In this document: positions 24,714 through 33,637 of the stretch, piece by piece
Numbering within the stretch: the first letter of the stretch is position 1
Layout: each line of letters begins with the position of its first letter
Source: Palsa-147 sp049279675
GTDB taxonomy: Bacteria > Acidobacteriota > Terriglobia > Acidiferrales > UBA7541
Reading direction: 5' to 3'
DNA length: 64,000 bases
Assembly (NCBI GenBank): GCA_049279675.1
Contig: JBAPOP010000059.1
Location: 1 to 64,000, forward strand
The notes under the pieces: model-generated
Seen by the model: the letters and a program-made list of their open reading frames with translations, nothing else
The model's database searches: none
What the model was told of the DNA's origin: nothing
Position numbers and translations under genes: made by a program

Positions 24714-26570
24714 CTACTCGACTGTGACCGACTTTGCCAGATTGCGCGGCTGATCGACGTCGCATCCGCGCCGGACTGCAATGTGATACGCGAGCAGTTG
24801 CAGCGGCACGATCTCGAGTATCGGCGAAAATATTTCAGGCGCCGTGCCGATCTCGATGACATGCTGCGAAGATTCGCGCGCGACGCGGTCGCCTTCGGTC
24901 ACTATCGATATGACGATTCCATCCCTCGCGCGAACTTCCTGAAGATTCGACACGGTTTTCTCGTAGCGCTGCACCGAAGCGGGATCCGAATCGTCGCGCG
25001 TGGCGATGACGACGACCGGCAAATTTTCGTCGATCAGCGCGTTTGGCCCGTGTTTCATCTCTCCGGCCGGGTAACCTTCCGCGTGAATGTATGAGATTTC
25101 CTTGAGCTTCAGTGCGCCTTCGAGCGCAATCGGATAGTGAATGCCGCGGCCGAGGTACAAAAAATCGGTAGTGCGGAAGAACTGATGGGCGAGCTCTCTG
25201 CACTGCGAGTCGTGGCGGAGAATCGCTTCCATTTTCTGCGGGATGTTCGTGAGTTCCTGCATCAATTTGCGCGCGTCATCCGGTTTTAGCTTGCCGCGCA
25301 CTTGTCCGAGATAAATGGCGAGCACGGCGAGCGCGGTGAGCTGGGCCGTGAAGGCCTTCGTCGAAGCAACGCCGATTTCGGGCCCTGCGTGCGTGTAGAT
25401 CGTGCCATTCGCTTCGCGGGTGAGCATCGAGCCAACGACATTGCAAATGCCGAGCGATTTCGCGCCGTCGGACTTCGCTTCACGCTGCGCGGCAAGCGTA
25501 TCCGCCGTCTCGCCGGACTGGCTGATCGCGACAACTAGCGTCCGGGCGTCTACGATCGGGTCGCGATACCTGAATTCGCTGCCGTAATCTACCTCGACTG
25601 GAATTCGCGCCAGCTTTTCGATCATGAACTTTCCCGCGAGCCCGGCATGCCAGCTCGTTCCGCACGCGACGATCTTGATGTTCGTAAACTCGCGGAATTC
25701 ATTCTCCGAAATATCGATGGAGTCGAGGAAGGCTTTGCCGGTGTCGAGCGAAATGCGTCCAATGAAAGTGTCGCGGACAGCGCGGGGCTGCTCGAAAATT
25801 TCCTTCTGCATGAAATGCCTGAAGCCGCCTTTTTCCGCGAGAATCGGATCCCACGAAATGTGCTGCGGCGGCCGCTCGACAGTTTTACCGTCTGCATCCA
25901 TCACGCGCACTCCCGATGGCGTGATCACGGCGATATCTCCATCCGCAAGGAAAAAAATCTCGCGCGTGTGGTGGAGGAGTGCGGGGATGTCGCTTGCGAT
26001 GAAGTATTCGTTGTCGCCGAGGCCGACAACCGACGGCGGACCGAGCCTTGCGGCGACGATCTTGTTCGGGTCGCGCGTCGAAATCACTGACAGCGCGTAT
26101 ACACCCGTCAGCCGCTTAATCGTGTGCCGGACCGCTTCTTCGAGAGGCTTGTCCTTGGAATATTTCTCGACAAGATGAGCGATAACTTCGGTGTCCGTCT
26201 CAGTGACGAACTTGTGGCCTTCTCGAACCAGTTCGCTCTTCAGTTCGAGGTAGTTCTCGATGATGCCGTTGTGCACCACCACGATTTCGCCGGTGCAATC
26301 GCGATGCGGATGGGCATTTTCTTCCGTCGGGCGGCCATGCGTCGCCCAGCGGGTGTGGCCAATCCCATATATGCCTTCGATGGGTGATTCGCGGAGCACT
26401 TCTTCGAGGTTGTTCAGCTTCCCGGAAGCGCGGCGAATTTCGAGCTTTCCGTTCTTCGTGACAACCGCAATTCCCGCGGAATCGTAGCCACGGTATTCAA
26501 GGCGATGGAGTCCGTCGAGAATGAGGGGAACGACTTTTTTAGGGCCGATATAGCCGACGATTCCGCACAC
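24714..26570 (-). CDS. glmS: Glutamine--fructose-6-phosphate aminotransferase (isomerizing)
   Basis: GlmS makes glucosamine-6-phosphate from fructose-6-phosphate and glutamine, the first step to UDP-GlcNAc for peptidoglycan and lipid A. GTG at 26570 is chosen because the next codon is the catalytic Cys of CGIVGYIGPKK, which must become residue 1 after Met removal. The glutaminase domain (1-220) has GIGHTRWATHGRPTEENAHPH. Two SIS domains follow (CGTSWHAG, ISQSGETADTL, EIGVASTKAFT, LGRGIHYPIALEGALKLKEI) and the end is LAKSVTVE. At 618 residues it is standard. A GGGAG site lies about 11 bases before the start. Confidence 0.96.
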   Translation of the reverse strand: MCGIVGYIGPKKVVPLILDGLHRLEYRGYDSAGIAVVTKNGKLEIRRASGKLNNLEEVLRESPIEGIYGIGHTRWATHGRPTEENAHPHRDCTGEIVVVHNGIIENYLELKSELVREGHKFVTETDTEVIAHLVEKYSKDKPLEEAVRHTIKRLTGVYALSVISTRDPNKIVAARLGPPSVVGLGDNEYFIASDIPALLHHTREIFFLADGDIAVITPSGVRVMDADGKTVERPPQHISWDPILAEKGGFRHFMQKEIFEQPRAVRDTFIGRISLDTGKAFLDSIDISENEFREFTNIKIVACGTSWHAGLAGKFMIEKLARIPVEVDYGSEFRYRDPIVDARTLVVAISQSGETADTLAAQREAKSDGAKSLGICNVVGSMLTREANGTIYTHAGPEIGVASTKAFTAQLTALAVLAIYLGQVRGKLKPDDARKLMQELTNIPQKMEAILRHDSQCRELAHQFFRTTDFLYLGRGIHYPIALEGALKLKEISYIHAEGYPAGEMKHGPNALIDENLPVVVIATRDDSDPASVQRYEKTVSNLQEVRARDGIVISIVTEGDRVARESSQHVIEIGTAPEIFSPILEIVPLQLLAYHIAVRRGCDVDQPRNLAKSVTVE

Positions 26571-26702
26571 AGCGCGCAACTCCCATTGAATTCTCTCGGT
26601 TTATCGCTCCGAGCGTTCAGTCAATTCAGACTAGCATACTTTTTGCGGCGGCAAATTCGCGGGAGAAATGCGGATTCCTGGCAAACACCGAGGCGCGTGC
26701 GC

Positions 26703-26945
26703 TTATTCGATGATTTCGAACCGGAATTCTTCGATCACTGGATTCGTAAGGACCTCGCGAGAGATGCGCTCAACGTGCTGCCGAGCTTCGTCTTTCGTGA
26801 TTCCCTCGAGCTGAAGAACGAAGAATTTTCCTTGACGCACGTCATGCACCTCCGCATGGCCAAGCGACTGAAGCGCATGTTGTATCGTCTGGCCCTGAGG
26901 GTCGAAGACCGTCTGCTTCAACATCACCCAAACATGTGCTTTCAT
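26703..26945 (-). CDS. purS: Phosphoribosylformylglycinamidine synthase subunit PurS
   Basis: This 80-residue protein has the PurS pattern MKAHVWVMLKQTVFDPQGQT, ALQSLGHAEVHDVRQGKFF and the C-terminal NPVIEEFRFEI. PurS joins PurL and PurQ in the fourth step of purine synthesis, bridging glutaminase and synthetase. ATG at 26945 follows GAGAGG; the reading frame extends upstream but the family starts here. It begins seven bases after the adenosine deaminase stop, so it is co-transcribed with a purine salvage gene instead of purL/purQ, which are not in the window. Confidence 0.92.
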   Translation of the reverse strand: MKAHVWVMLKQTVFDPQGQTIQHALQSLGHAEVHDVRQGKFFVLQLEGITKDEARQHVERISREVLTNPVIEEFRFEIIE

Positions 26946-26952
26946 CGGCCTC

Positions 26953-27996
26953 TCACAGTAGGTCCAGTTTTCTAGCGCCGGCGCGGAATTGCTCGAGTAA
27001 CGGCCGTTTCTCTTCGGGCGGCAGAAAGGAGCTCGAAAAACTCGCCTCGGCGAGCCGCACAATTTGCGATTGCGAAAGCCCGAGTGATGCGGCGTGCGAG
27101 TATTCGGTCACTAGATCCGTGCCGAACATCGCGGGATCGTCCGTCGAAAGCACCACGATGATGCCTCTCTCCACAAAGTGCCGCAGGGGATGGTCGGACA
27201 ATTCGGCTTTTGGTTTGCCGATCTGCTTGGCAAGCGCGCCCGTGCGCAAATTGCTTGTCAGGCAAATTTCCAGTGGAATGCGAAGCGTAGCCAGCCGTTC
27301 CGCGAGCGCGGGATCGCGCATAGCCGCGATGCCATGTCCGATTCGCTCAACTCCGAGCAGATCCACGGATTCGCGCACGATCTCGGGCCCGCCGATTTCG
27401 CCCGCGTGGATTAGCAAATGCAGTCCTTGGCTTCGTGCGAATTCGTATACAGCCCGAAAATTTCCGGTGGGAACCGAAAGTTCATCACCGCCGATTCCGA
27501 ATGCCAAGACGCCGCGCTTCTGAAACTTCGCCGCCAACACTGCGACCTTCATCGCCGCATCCGCGCCGAATTGCCTGGTGGCGTCGAAGACCCACATCAT
27601 GCGCAGGCCATTCTCGCGATATCGGTCAGCGACTTCGGCGAGTGCGGTGAAATTCGCCTCGACATTCTGGCTGTATCGCAGCATTACGCCGATAGACAAT
27701 GTGACCTCGGCATAAATTACATTTTGCCGAACGAGTTCATCCGCGAGGCGATGAGCGATCAGCGAGTAGTCTTCGGGAGTTTTCAGATAGCCGGTGGCCC
27801 ATTTGAAAGCGTCGAGAAAGCCCGCAAAGTCGGAGTATTCGTAACGCGCCGCCGCGCTTTCCGGCGAAATCACCACGCCACGCCGCTCGCCGAGCAGGCT
27901 CACCGTTTCAGGGCTGATAGAGCCCTCGAGATGCAGGTGAAGCTCCGCCTTCGGCAATTGTGAGATTTTTGTTGCCAGATCTTGCACGTCTTCCAT
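26953..27996 (-). CDS. add: Adenosine deaminase
   Basis: The 347-residue protein is a zinc-dependent amidohydrolase converting adenosine to inosine. Motifs are LPKAELHLHLEGSI (first His pair), FGIGGDE, LLIHAGEIGGPE (His and catalytic Glu), IGHGIAAM and VLSTDDPAMFGTDL (metal Asp followed by a second Asp). These match the adenosine/adenine deaminase family; adenine deaminase activity cannot be excluded from the sequence. The following purS gene links it to purine metabolism. It starts seven bases after the stop of the upstream secreted hydrolase gene. Confidence 0.9.
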   Translation of the reverse strand: MEDVQDLATKISQLPKAELHLHLEGSISPETVSLLGERRGVVISPESAAARYEYSDFAGFLDAFKWATGYLKTPEDYSLIAHRLADELVRQNVIYAEVTLSIGVMLRYSQNVEANFTALAEVADRYRENGLRMMWVFDATRQFGADAAMKVAVLAAKFQKRGVLAFGIGGDELSVPTGNFRAVYEFARSQGLHLLIHAGEIGGPEIVRESVDLLGVERIGHGIAAMRDPALAERLATLRIPLEICLTSNLRTGALAKQIGKPKAELSDHPLRHFVERGIIVVLSTDDPAMFGTDLVTEYSHAASLGLSQSQIVRLAEASFSSSFLPPEEKRPLLEQFRAGARKLDLL

Positions 27997-28003
27997 TCCT
28001 CGT

Positions 28004-28843
28004 TCAGCGTGAGGGAAGCTGGGGTTTCCCGGCGTTAACCCAGGCCGTCAACCAGTAAGATGCAACATCTGTGGACGCATCAGAAATTTGCCGCACAAGT
28101 ACGGCGCCGGCCTGGCTATAGAATCGGTCGTAATACTCGTCCGTGTAATCTGATAAATGAGCGCGGGATCTCTGGTCGGCAAGAAGCACGTTTTCCAGCC
28201 AGGAATGGGCGCTCAGGCACATCTCAAAGGCGTGGTCAGTCGGATCCTGCACGTAGGCAGGCTGGTTCGGATGTATATAAAAGAATTGCGAGTACCTATC
28301 GATTAGGCTCGAACCGAAGCGCGCCTCTGCGCCGGTCTGCCCCGAAAGATGTCCGTCAAAGTTCGTCGTCGTCGCGAAGGGGTCGTGAGCTTCGGCGACG
28401 TAAAACGCGAGCTGCGCGGCGGCCGCGCGCGCATCTTCCCAATTGCGCGCCCGGAACGCGTCTGTGAGCTTCTGGCTATATAGTCCAACGCTCCAGGGAA
28501 GCAGCCCGTTCGTGTCGAGGGTCCGTTTGCTGTACTTATAGGCCGCAACCCGATAATCGCGAGGCAAATCCGCATACGGAAAAATGCCAAACTTTTCGAA
28601 GCGAATAAAGCGATTGTGCGACACCGCCGGATTTTTCTGTGCTGCATCGATCGGATCGAGGACGTGCTGAATCAGAAATTGGCGATTGCCTTCGAAGTAA
28701 TAGCGAACTTCATCCGGAAGAATGTCCACCGCCTTCGTCACGATGAGGCGCTCCGCGTTTCCACCCCAGCTGAATGCCGCCGGCGGGATACACAGAAGGC
28801 TCACAAGCGCCGTGATTACGGCGGCGCGAAAAACAGACCTCAT
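28004..28843 (-). CDS. Secreted S1/P1 nuclease or zinc phospholipase C-like hydrolase
   Basis: A 279-residue protein with a signal peptide cut close to FSWGG, which would leave Trp as or near the first residue, as in the S1/P1 nuclease and zinc phospholipase C fold where the N-terminal Trp binds zinc. Other fold-typical segments are LIVTKAVDILPDEV, QLAFYVAEAHDPFATTTN with His and Asp, and RFGSSLIDRYSQFF. It probably hydrolyses phosphodiesters in the periplasm or outside the cell. Its ATG overlaps the stop of the permease gene (ATGA). Subfamily and substrate are uncertain. Confidence 0.7.
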   Translation of the reverse strand: MRSVFRAAVITALVSLLCIPPAAFSWGGNAERLIVTKAVDILPDEVRYYFEGNRQFLIQHVLDPIDAAQKNPAVSHNRFIRFEKFGIFPYADLPRDYRVAAYKYSKRTLDTNGLLPWSVGLYSQKLTDAFRARNWEDARAAAAQLAFYVAEAHDPFATTTNFDGHLSGQTGAEARFGSSLIDRYSQFFYIHPNQPAYVQDPTDHAFEMCLSAHSWLENVLLADQRSRAHLSDYTDEYYDRFYSQAGAVLVRQISDASTDVASYWLTAWVNAGKPQLPSR

Positions 28844-30414
28844 CTCTTCGGCTCCTGCGGTGGTCCCGGCGTCGGCGCAAACTCGCTATGATGCCGGCTG
28901 TAACTAAAATAGATTACCAGACCAATGGCTAACCAGACGAAGAAGCGGATCCAAGTCTCAATCTCCAATCCCATCATAAGCAGAAAACAAAAGGCAATGC
29001 TCAAAATCGGCACGACAGGGCCGCCCGGCGCACGGAAGCCGCGACGTCGATTCGGATCGCGATAGCGCAGTATCAAGACGCCCACCGACACGAGTACAAA
29101 CGCGAAGAGCGTGCCGATGTTTGAGAGGTTCGCCAGCGTGCCGATATCGAAGAGTCCAGCCGGAATTCCCACGACAAATCCCGCAATCCACGTCGCGATA
29201 TCCGGAGTGCGAAACCTCGGATGCACGTGCCCGAAGATTTTCGGCAGCAAGCCGTCTCGCGACATCGCGAACCAGACGCGCGCCTGACCAAGTTGAAACA
29301 CGAGCAGGGAAGAAATCATCCCCATCATCGCGCCGAATAGAACCGCAAGCCGCGTCCAATGCAGTCCAACCGAACCCGTTTGATCGCCGATTTTCTTGAG
29401 TGCGTTCACCACCGGCGCGGCATCGTCTAGCACGGATTGCCAGGGCACCAGTCCCGTCAGCACGACAGCGACAGCAATATAAAGTATGGTGCAAATGAAT
29501 AACGTCAGCAGGATTCCAATCGGCAGGTCGCGCTGCGGATTCTTCGCTTCCTCCGCCGCCGTCGAAACCGAGTCGAAGCCGATGTAAGTGAAAAAGATAA
29601 TGGATCCGCCCGTAAGAATGCCCGGCCAGCCGTTGGGAACAAACGGGTGATAGTTTGACGGGTGAATGAACTCAGCGCCCGCGATGATAAAGGCGATGAT
29701 TGCCGCGATCTTAAGCAGCACCATGATGTTGTTTGCTTCAGCGGACTCGCGAATTCCGCGCACCAACACGACAGTTAGCAACATCACGACTAGAAATGCA
29801 GGGAAGTCGAATCCGAAATGCCAGCCCGGTAAATAAAGGTCTTTCCCCGCGAAATCCTGAAGCCCGGCCGGGAGGTAAGCTGGTGAAATCCATCGTAAAG
29901 GCGGATGCCAACCGAACCAGTCGAGCAGATTCACCATGTGTTGCGCGAATCCAACGCTCACCGCCATGTTGCTCACGGCGTACTCGAGAATCAGATCCCA
30001 GCCGATGATCCACGCGATCAGTTCACCCATCGTCGCGTATGTATAGGTGTATGCGCTTCCAGCGATGGGAATCATCGAGGCGAGTTCGGCGTAGCAAAGT
30101 GCCGTGAAGCCGCAGACAATCGCGACGAGAACGAGCGAAAGGGCGAGTGCCGGTCCGGCGCCGGGTCGCCCGGTAGTTGCAGTGTGATGAATCAGGAAAT
30201 CGAGCAGCGGCGCATTCAGAATCGAACTCGTATCGAACTTCTGGCCGGCGATCGCGGTCCCAATCACGGTAAAAATCCCTGAACCGATCACAGCCCCGAC
30301 TCCTAGGGCGGTCAAGCTCAGCCAGCCGAGGGTCTTTTTGAGCTGTCTGTCGGGATGTTCGGAATCGGAGATGAGCCGGTCAATGCTCTTTTTTTGAAAG
30401 AGCTGCTGCTTCAC
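28840..30414 (-). CDS. Amino acid permease, APC superfamily (cationic amino acid transporter type)
   Basis: The 524-residue integral membrane protein has 12-14 predicted membrane helices. The first contains the APC substrate-binding signature LGVGAVIGSGIFTVIG, and EEAKNPQRDLPIGI in the middle loop is typical of the CAT/YfnA group. It imports or exchanges amino acids across the inner membrane, probably proton-coupled. Residues 50-80 hold an inserted periplasmic-looking loop (FDTSSILNAPLLDFLI) between helices 1 and 2. The C-terminus is Pro-rich (TPGPPQEPKR). It lies 96 bases downstream of pcrA and overlaps the next gene by four bases. Confidence 0.93.
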   Translation of the reverse strand: MKQQLFQKKSIDRLISDSEHPDRQLKKTLGWLSLTALGVGAVIGSGIFTVIGTAIAGQKFDTSSILNAPLLDFLIHHTATTGRPGAGPALALSLVLVAIVCGFTALCYAELASMIPIAGSAYTYTYATMGELIAWIIGWDLILEYAVSNMAVSVGFAQHMVNLLDWFGWHPPLRWISPAYLPAGLQDFAGKDLYLPGWHFGFDFPAFLVVMLLTVVLVRGIRESAEANNIMVLLKIAAIIAFIIAGAEFIHPSNYHPFVPNGWPGILTGGSIIFFTYIGFDSVSTAAEEAKNPQRDLPIGILLTLFICTILYIAVAVVLTGLVPWQSVLDDAAPVVNALKKIGDQTGSVGLHWTRLAVLFGAMMGMISSLLVFQLGQARVWFAMSRDGLLPKIFGHVHPRFRTPDIATWIAGFVVGIPAGLFDIGTLANLSNIGTLFAFVLVSVGVLILRYRDPNRRRGFRAPGGPVVPILSIAFCFLLMMGLEIETWIRFFVWLAIGLVIYFSYSRHHSEFAPTPGPPQEPKR

Positions 30415-30510
30415 TCGCCACCTTCCCTCGTTTCCGGGGATGAAAGACCAGGAAATGTAACCTGATAGGGCCGTCTTCGCAATGGAATTGCTGGCGGGGA
30501 AGCGTCGCGC

Positions 30511-32715
30511 CTACGCGAGTTGAAGATTCGCGTAGCGCTCTTTTAACTTTTTCGTGCCGTGATCGACAAAACTCACGGTCAACATTCGGTCGTCGTCTTC
30601 CTCTTCGACCGAGATAATTGTGCCCATGCCGAAGACCGAATGCCTTACGCGCGTCCCGATCAGCGGGTGCGATTTTGATCGCCCAGATCCCGCAGCGCGA
30701 CCTCCGATGGAGCGTCCACCATAAGCTGTCTTAGGCCGTGACTGGTAGTAATCGGGATCCGGCTCGTACCTGCGCGTTTCGCCTGCTTCCGCGAGCGACC
30801 CAGCGAGCGTCTCGATCAACTCGCCCGGAATCTCGCGAAGGAACCGCGACGGCGCGGACGAACGCAGCCGCTCCTCGCCATAGTTACGTCGAAAGAGCGC
30901 GCGCGACAACGTCAGCGATTTTTTCGCGCGCGTCATCCCAACGTAGCATAGCCGCCGCTCTTCCTCGACATCATCGTTGCTGCCAATCGAGCGACTGTGT
31001 GGTAGCAAGCCTTCCTCGAGGCCGGCGAGGTAAACACTTTCGAATTCCAGTCCCTTCGCGCTGTGCAGAGTCATCAGCGTGACGTTCACGTCTTCCTGGT
31101 AATCGTCTGCGGCGCTCACCAACGCCGCCTGATCGAGAACGTCCTGCAACGTTTGCCCGGCCTCCGTCGCCTCCGCCATCGCGTTGACAAGTTCGGTCAG
31201 ATTTTCCATTCGCGACGTGTGCTCGAGCTTGTCCTGCTGCTCGACCCATGCGAGATAGCCCGTGCGCTCAAGCACCTGCCTCAGCATTTCGGCGGGCTCG
31301 CTATCGCGGACCTCGGCCTGCATCGTTTCGATCAGGTAGCGAAACCCTCGCAGCGCGGCACCGCTTCGAGTCACCCCGGGTTGCGCGATAGTCTGAATCG
31401 CGTCCCAGATGCTTGCGCCTTGCGTCTTCGACGCGTTCTGAAGAGTCTCAACTGTTGTCTTTCCGATTCCGCGCGGCGGCGTGTTCAGCACGCGGAGCAG
31501 CGCGACGTCGTCCTCAGGGTGAAAAAGCAGCCGCACGTACGCTAGCGCGTCTCGCACTTCCGCGCGTTCGTAAAAGCTGAATCCACCAACTACGCGATAG
31601 CGGGTTCCAACGCGGCGCAGCGACTCTTCGAGTGCGCGTGACTGAGCTGTGGTGCGATAGAGAACCGCGACATGCGCATCGGGCTCATTTCGCACGAACG
31701 ATGAGATTTCTCCCGTGATGAATTCCGCCTCGGCCAAAGCGTCTTGCGCTTCGAAAAAGCGCACATTCTGCCCGCCGCTCTGCACCGCCTCGAGTGTCTT
31801 TCCAAGTCGCGAAGCGTTGTGCGAAACAACGCCCGCGGCAGCATCAAGAATCGTTTGCGTTGAACGATAGTTCTTTTCGAGGCGAATGACTTGCGTTCCG
31901 GGAAAATCTTCGATGAACCGCTTCATGTTCCCGGCGCGCGCTCCGCGCCAGCCGTAGATTGATTGATCTTCGTCTCCGACAACGCAGATATTCTTGTCGC
32001 CGCCCGCGAGGAGCCGCACCAACTCCTCCTGTGCCGCATTGGTATCCTGAAATTCATCCACCTGAATGTAGCGGAGCCGTTTGTTCCATTCGGCTCGCGC
32101 GTCCGGATGCTCCCGAAGTACGCGTGTCGCGAAGAGAAGCAGATCGTCGAAATCAACGGCGCCGGCGCGGCGCAGGATGCGCTCGTACGTCTCAAATACC
32201 GAAGCGGCAGCGCGAGAAGCGGCGTCGTAAGCCTCCCCGGCCATTTGTCCCGGAGTGACGCCATGATTTTTCGCGCGGCTAACGCGCTCCCGAAAGCTTC
32301 GAGGAGTGTATTCGCGGTCGTCCAATTGCAATTCCGCGAGCGCGAGCTTGACGGCGCGAATCTGCGCGTCATCGTCGTAAATTGTGTAATCGCGGGGAAG
32401 CCCGATTCGTGTGGCTTCGCGCCTCAAGAGCCGGGCGGAGAACGAATGAAACGTGGAAATCAAAATTTCCGAAGCATCGAGGCCTCGTGCACGCAGCAGA
32501 TCGGTGATGCGCTGCTTCATCTGCTCGGCAGCTTTGTTCGTGAATGTGACGCAGAGAATTGATCGTGGATCGACGCCCATCTCGACGAGATGCGCGGCGC
32601 GATACGTAATCACGCGCGTCTTGCCCGTTCCCGCGCCGGCAAGCACCAGCACGGGGCCTTCGGTCGCTAAGACTGCGGCGCGTTGCTTCTCATTCAATTG
32701 TTCGAGTTCGGGCAT
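30511..32715 (-). CDS. pcrA: ATP-dependent DNA helicase PcrA/UvrD
   Basis: A superfamily 1 3'-5' helicase of 734 residues for repair and removal of recombinase. Motifs in order: LNEKQRAAV (Q motif), VLAGAGTGKTRVITYRA (Walker A, about 25-41), FTNKAAEQMK, VDEFQDTNAAQEEL (motif II), GDEDQSIYGWRGA (III), LEKNYRSTQTIL (IV), LMTLHSAKGLEFESVYL (V) and EERRLCYVGMTRAKKSL (VI). The C-terminus has the Tudor-like module that binds RNA polymerase (GTRVRHSVFGMGTIISVEEE to KKLKERYANLQLA). The presence of this module favours PcrA/UvrD over Rep. Confidence 0.95.
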   Translation of the reverse strand: MPELEQLNEKQRAAVLATEGPVLVLAGAGTGKTRVITYRAAHLVEMGVDPRSILCVTFTNKAAEQMKQRITDLLRARGLDASEILISTFHSFSARLLRREATRIGLPRDYTIYDDDAQIRAVKLALAELQLDDREYTPRSFRERVSRAKNHGVTPGQMAGEAYDAASRAAASVFETYERILRRAGAVDFDDLLLFATRVLREHPDARAEWNKRLRYIQVDEFQDTNAAQEELVRLLAGGDKNICVVGDEDQSIYGWRGARAGNMKRFIEDFPGTQVIRLEKNYRSTQTILDAAAGVVSHNASRLGKTLEAVQSGGQNVRFFEAQDALAEAEFITGEISSFVRNEPDAHVAVLYRTTAQSRALEESLRRVGTRYRVVGGFSFYERAEVRDALAYVRLLFHPEDDVALLRVLNTPPRGIGKTTVETLQNASKTQGASIWDAIQTIAQPGVTRSGAALRGFRYLIETMQAEVRDSEPAEMLRQVLERTGYLAWVEQQDKLEHTSRMENLTELVNAMAEATEAGQTLQDVLDQAALVSAADDYQEDVNVTLMTLHSAKGLEFESVYLAGLEEGLLPHSRSIGSNDDVEEERRLCYVGMTRAKKSLTLSRALFRRNYGEERLRSSAPSRFLREIPGELIETLAGSLAEAGETRRYEPDPDYYQSRPKTAYGGRSIGGRAAGSGRSKSHPLIGTRVRHSVFGMGTIISVEEEDDDRMLTVSFVDHGTKKLKERYANLQLA

Positions 32716-32834
32716 GTATGACTTTGGATTTCTGTGAGACGCACTCTGATTGTGGCCAATTGATTCTAGCGGAGCAAGACGACTTCGGCAAATTGACGCA
32801 TATTCCCGCGCAAAACCGTTGGTGCAAAATCGGT

Positions 32835-33494
32835 TTAGTGCTGAATCGTGGAGGCCAGCGGAATCTCAAAGAACATCAATGGCTTGTTGCCCTCAACGAT
32901 TTTCACATCGGGGATATAGAGGATCGCATCCGGTACTAGCGCAAAATCATGGTCGACGTCGAAGAAGAGATACCCGTGAATCGTAGCCAACGGCGGGATC
33001 ACGTCCGCGTCGAACGCAAACGGACGCAGTTCGTCGGTAAGTTTATCCACTTTCTTGTCGTGCGTCGGTGTGTTGACTGTCGGCAATCGTCGTTTGGTTG
33101 TGACATCCGGCGACCCCGCCGGATAAATAATCAAGCGTGCGACCTGTCTCGGACTGAGTGACTCGACTTTGTCGTGCGCTTCTCCCGCTCCGCCAATCTC
33201 AAGCCGGATCGAATTCATTGTGAGGCGCATCGCCTTCGGGGTTTCGTTGTGGAACGACACGTCCAGCGCGAGAATTCCGCCCTTGTACGGGTTTTGCTTG
33301 CCGAAAATCTGCTCGGCTTTGGCTGCGTCAATGCATGGTTCGGCCGTTACCGTCAGCCCTTCGTGATGATCGTGCGCGGGAACTGTCGCGGTCGGTGCTG
33401 GAGGCGCGGGGGGAGTTTGTCCCTGCTGTGTTGATTGTGCGCGGCTACCTGCCGCCAGAATGAGCAGTCCGAGAATCAGGCTCGCCTGTCGCAT
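32835..33494 (-). CDS. Secreted hypothetical protein with DH-rich segment
   Basis: From ATG at 33494 the product is 219 residues with a clear signal peptide (MRQASLILGLLILAAGSRAQ) and a Pro/Thr/Gln-rich linker ending VPAHDHHEGL. The globular part contains ILALDVSFHNETPKAMRLTM, suggestive of an immunoglobulin-like beta fold, and HGYLFFDVDHDF near the end. I do not recognise the family. An in-frame ATG seven codons upstream (33515) is possible but would lengthen the signal peptide. It lies 119 bases from the pcrA start and is divergent from the lipid A operon. Confidence 0.65.
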   Translation of the reverse strand: MRQASLILGLLILAAGSRAQSTQQGQTPPAPPAPTATVPAHDHHEGLTVTAEPCIDAAKAEQIFGKQNPYKGGILALDVSFHNETPKAMRLTMNSIRLEIGGAGEAHDKVESLSPRQVARLIIYPAGSPDVTTKRRLPTVNTPTHDKKVDKLTDELRPFAFDADVIPPLATIHGYLFFDVDHDFALVPDAILYIPDVKIVEGNKPLMFFEIPLASTIQH

Positions 33495-33637
33495 TGGTCG
33501 GACGTTAAGATGCACTGAGGCCGGAGCAAGTTGTGAGGTACACCGGCGACTCCGCAGCTATAATACCGGGTTTGTTCTGTGCGTGTTGAAGGTGTTGTAC
33601 ATCAGCTTGTTTATCAGCTTATCAAGCGGCGACGACT

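Noticed and set aside
33601..33620. Short direct repeat ATCAGCTT twice, 12 bases apart, before waaA
   Set aside because: Only two copies of eight bases; too short to support a regulatory or repeat call.
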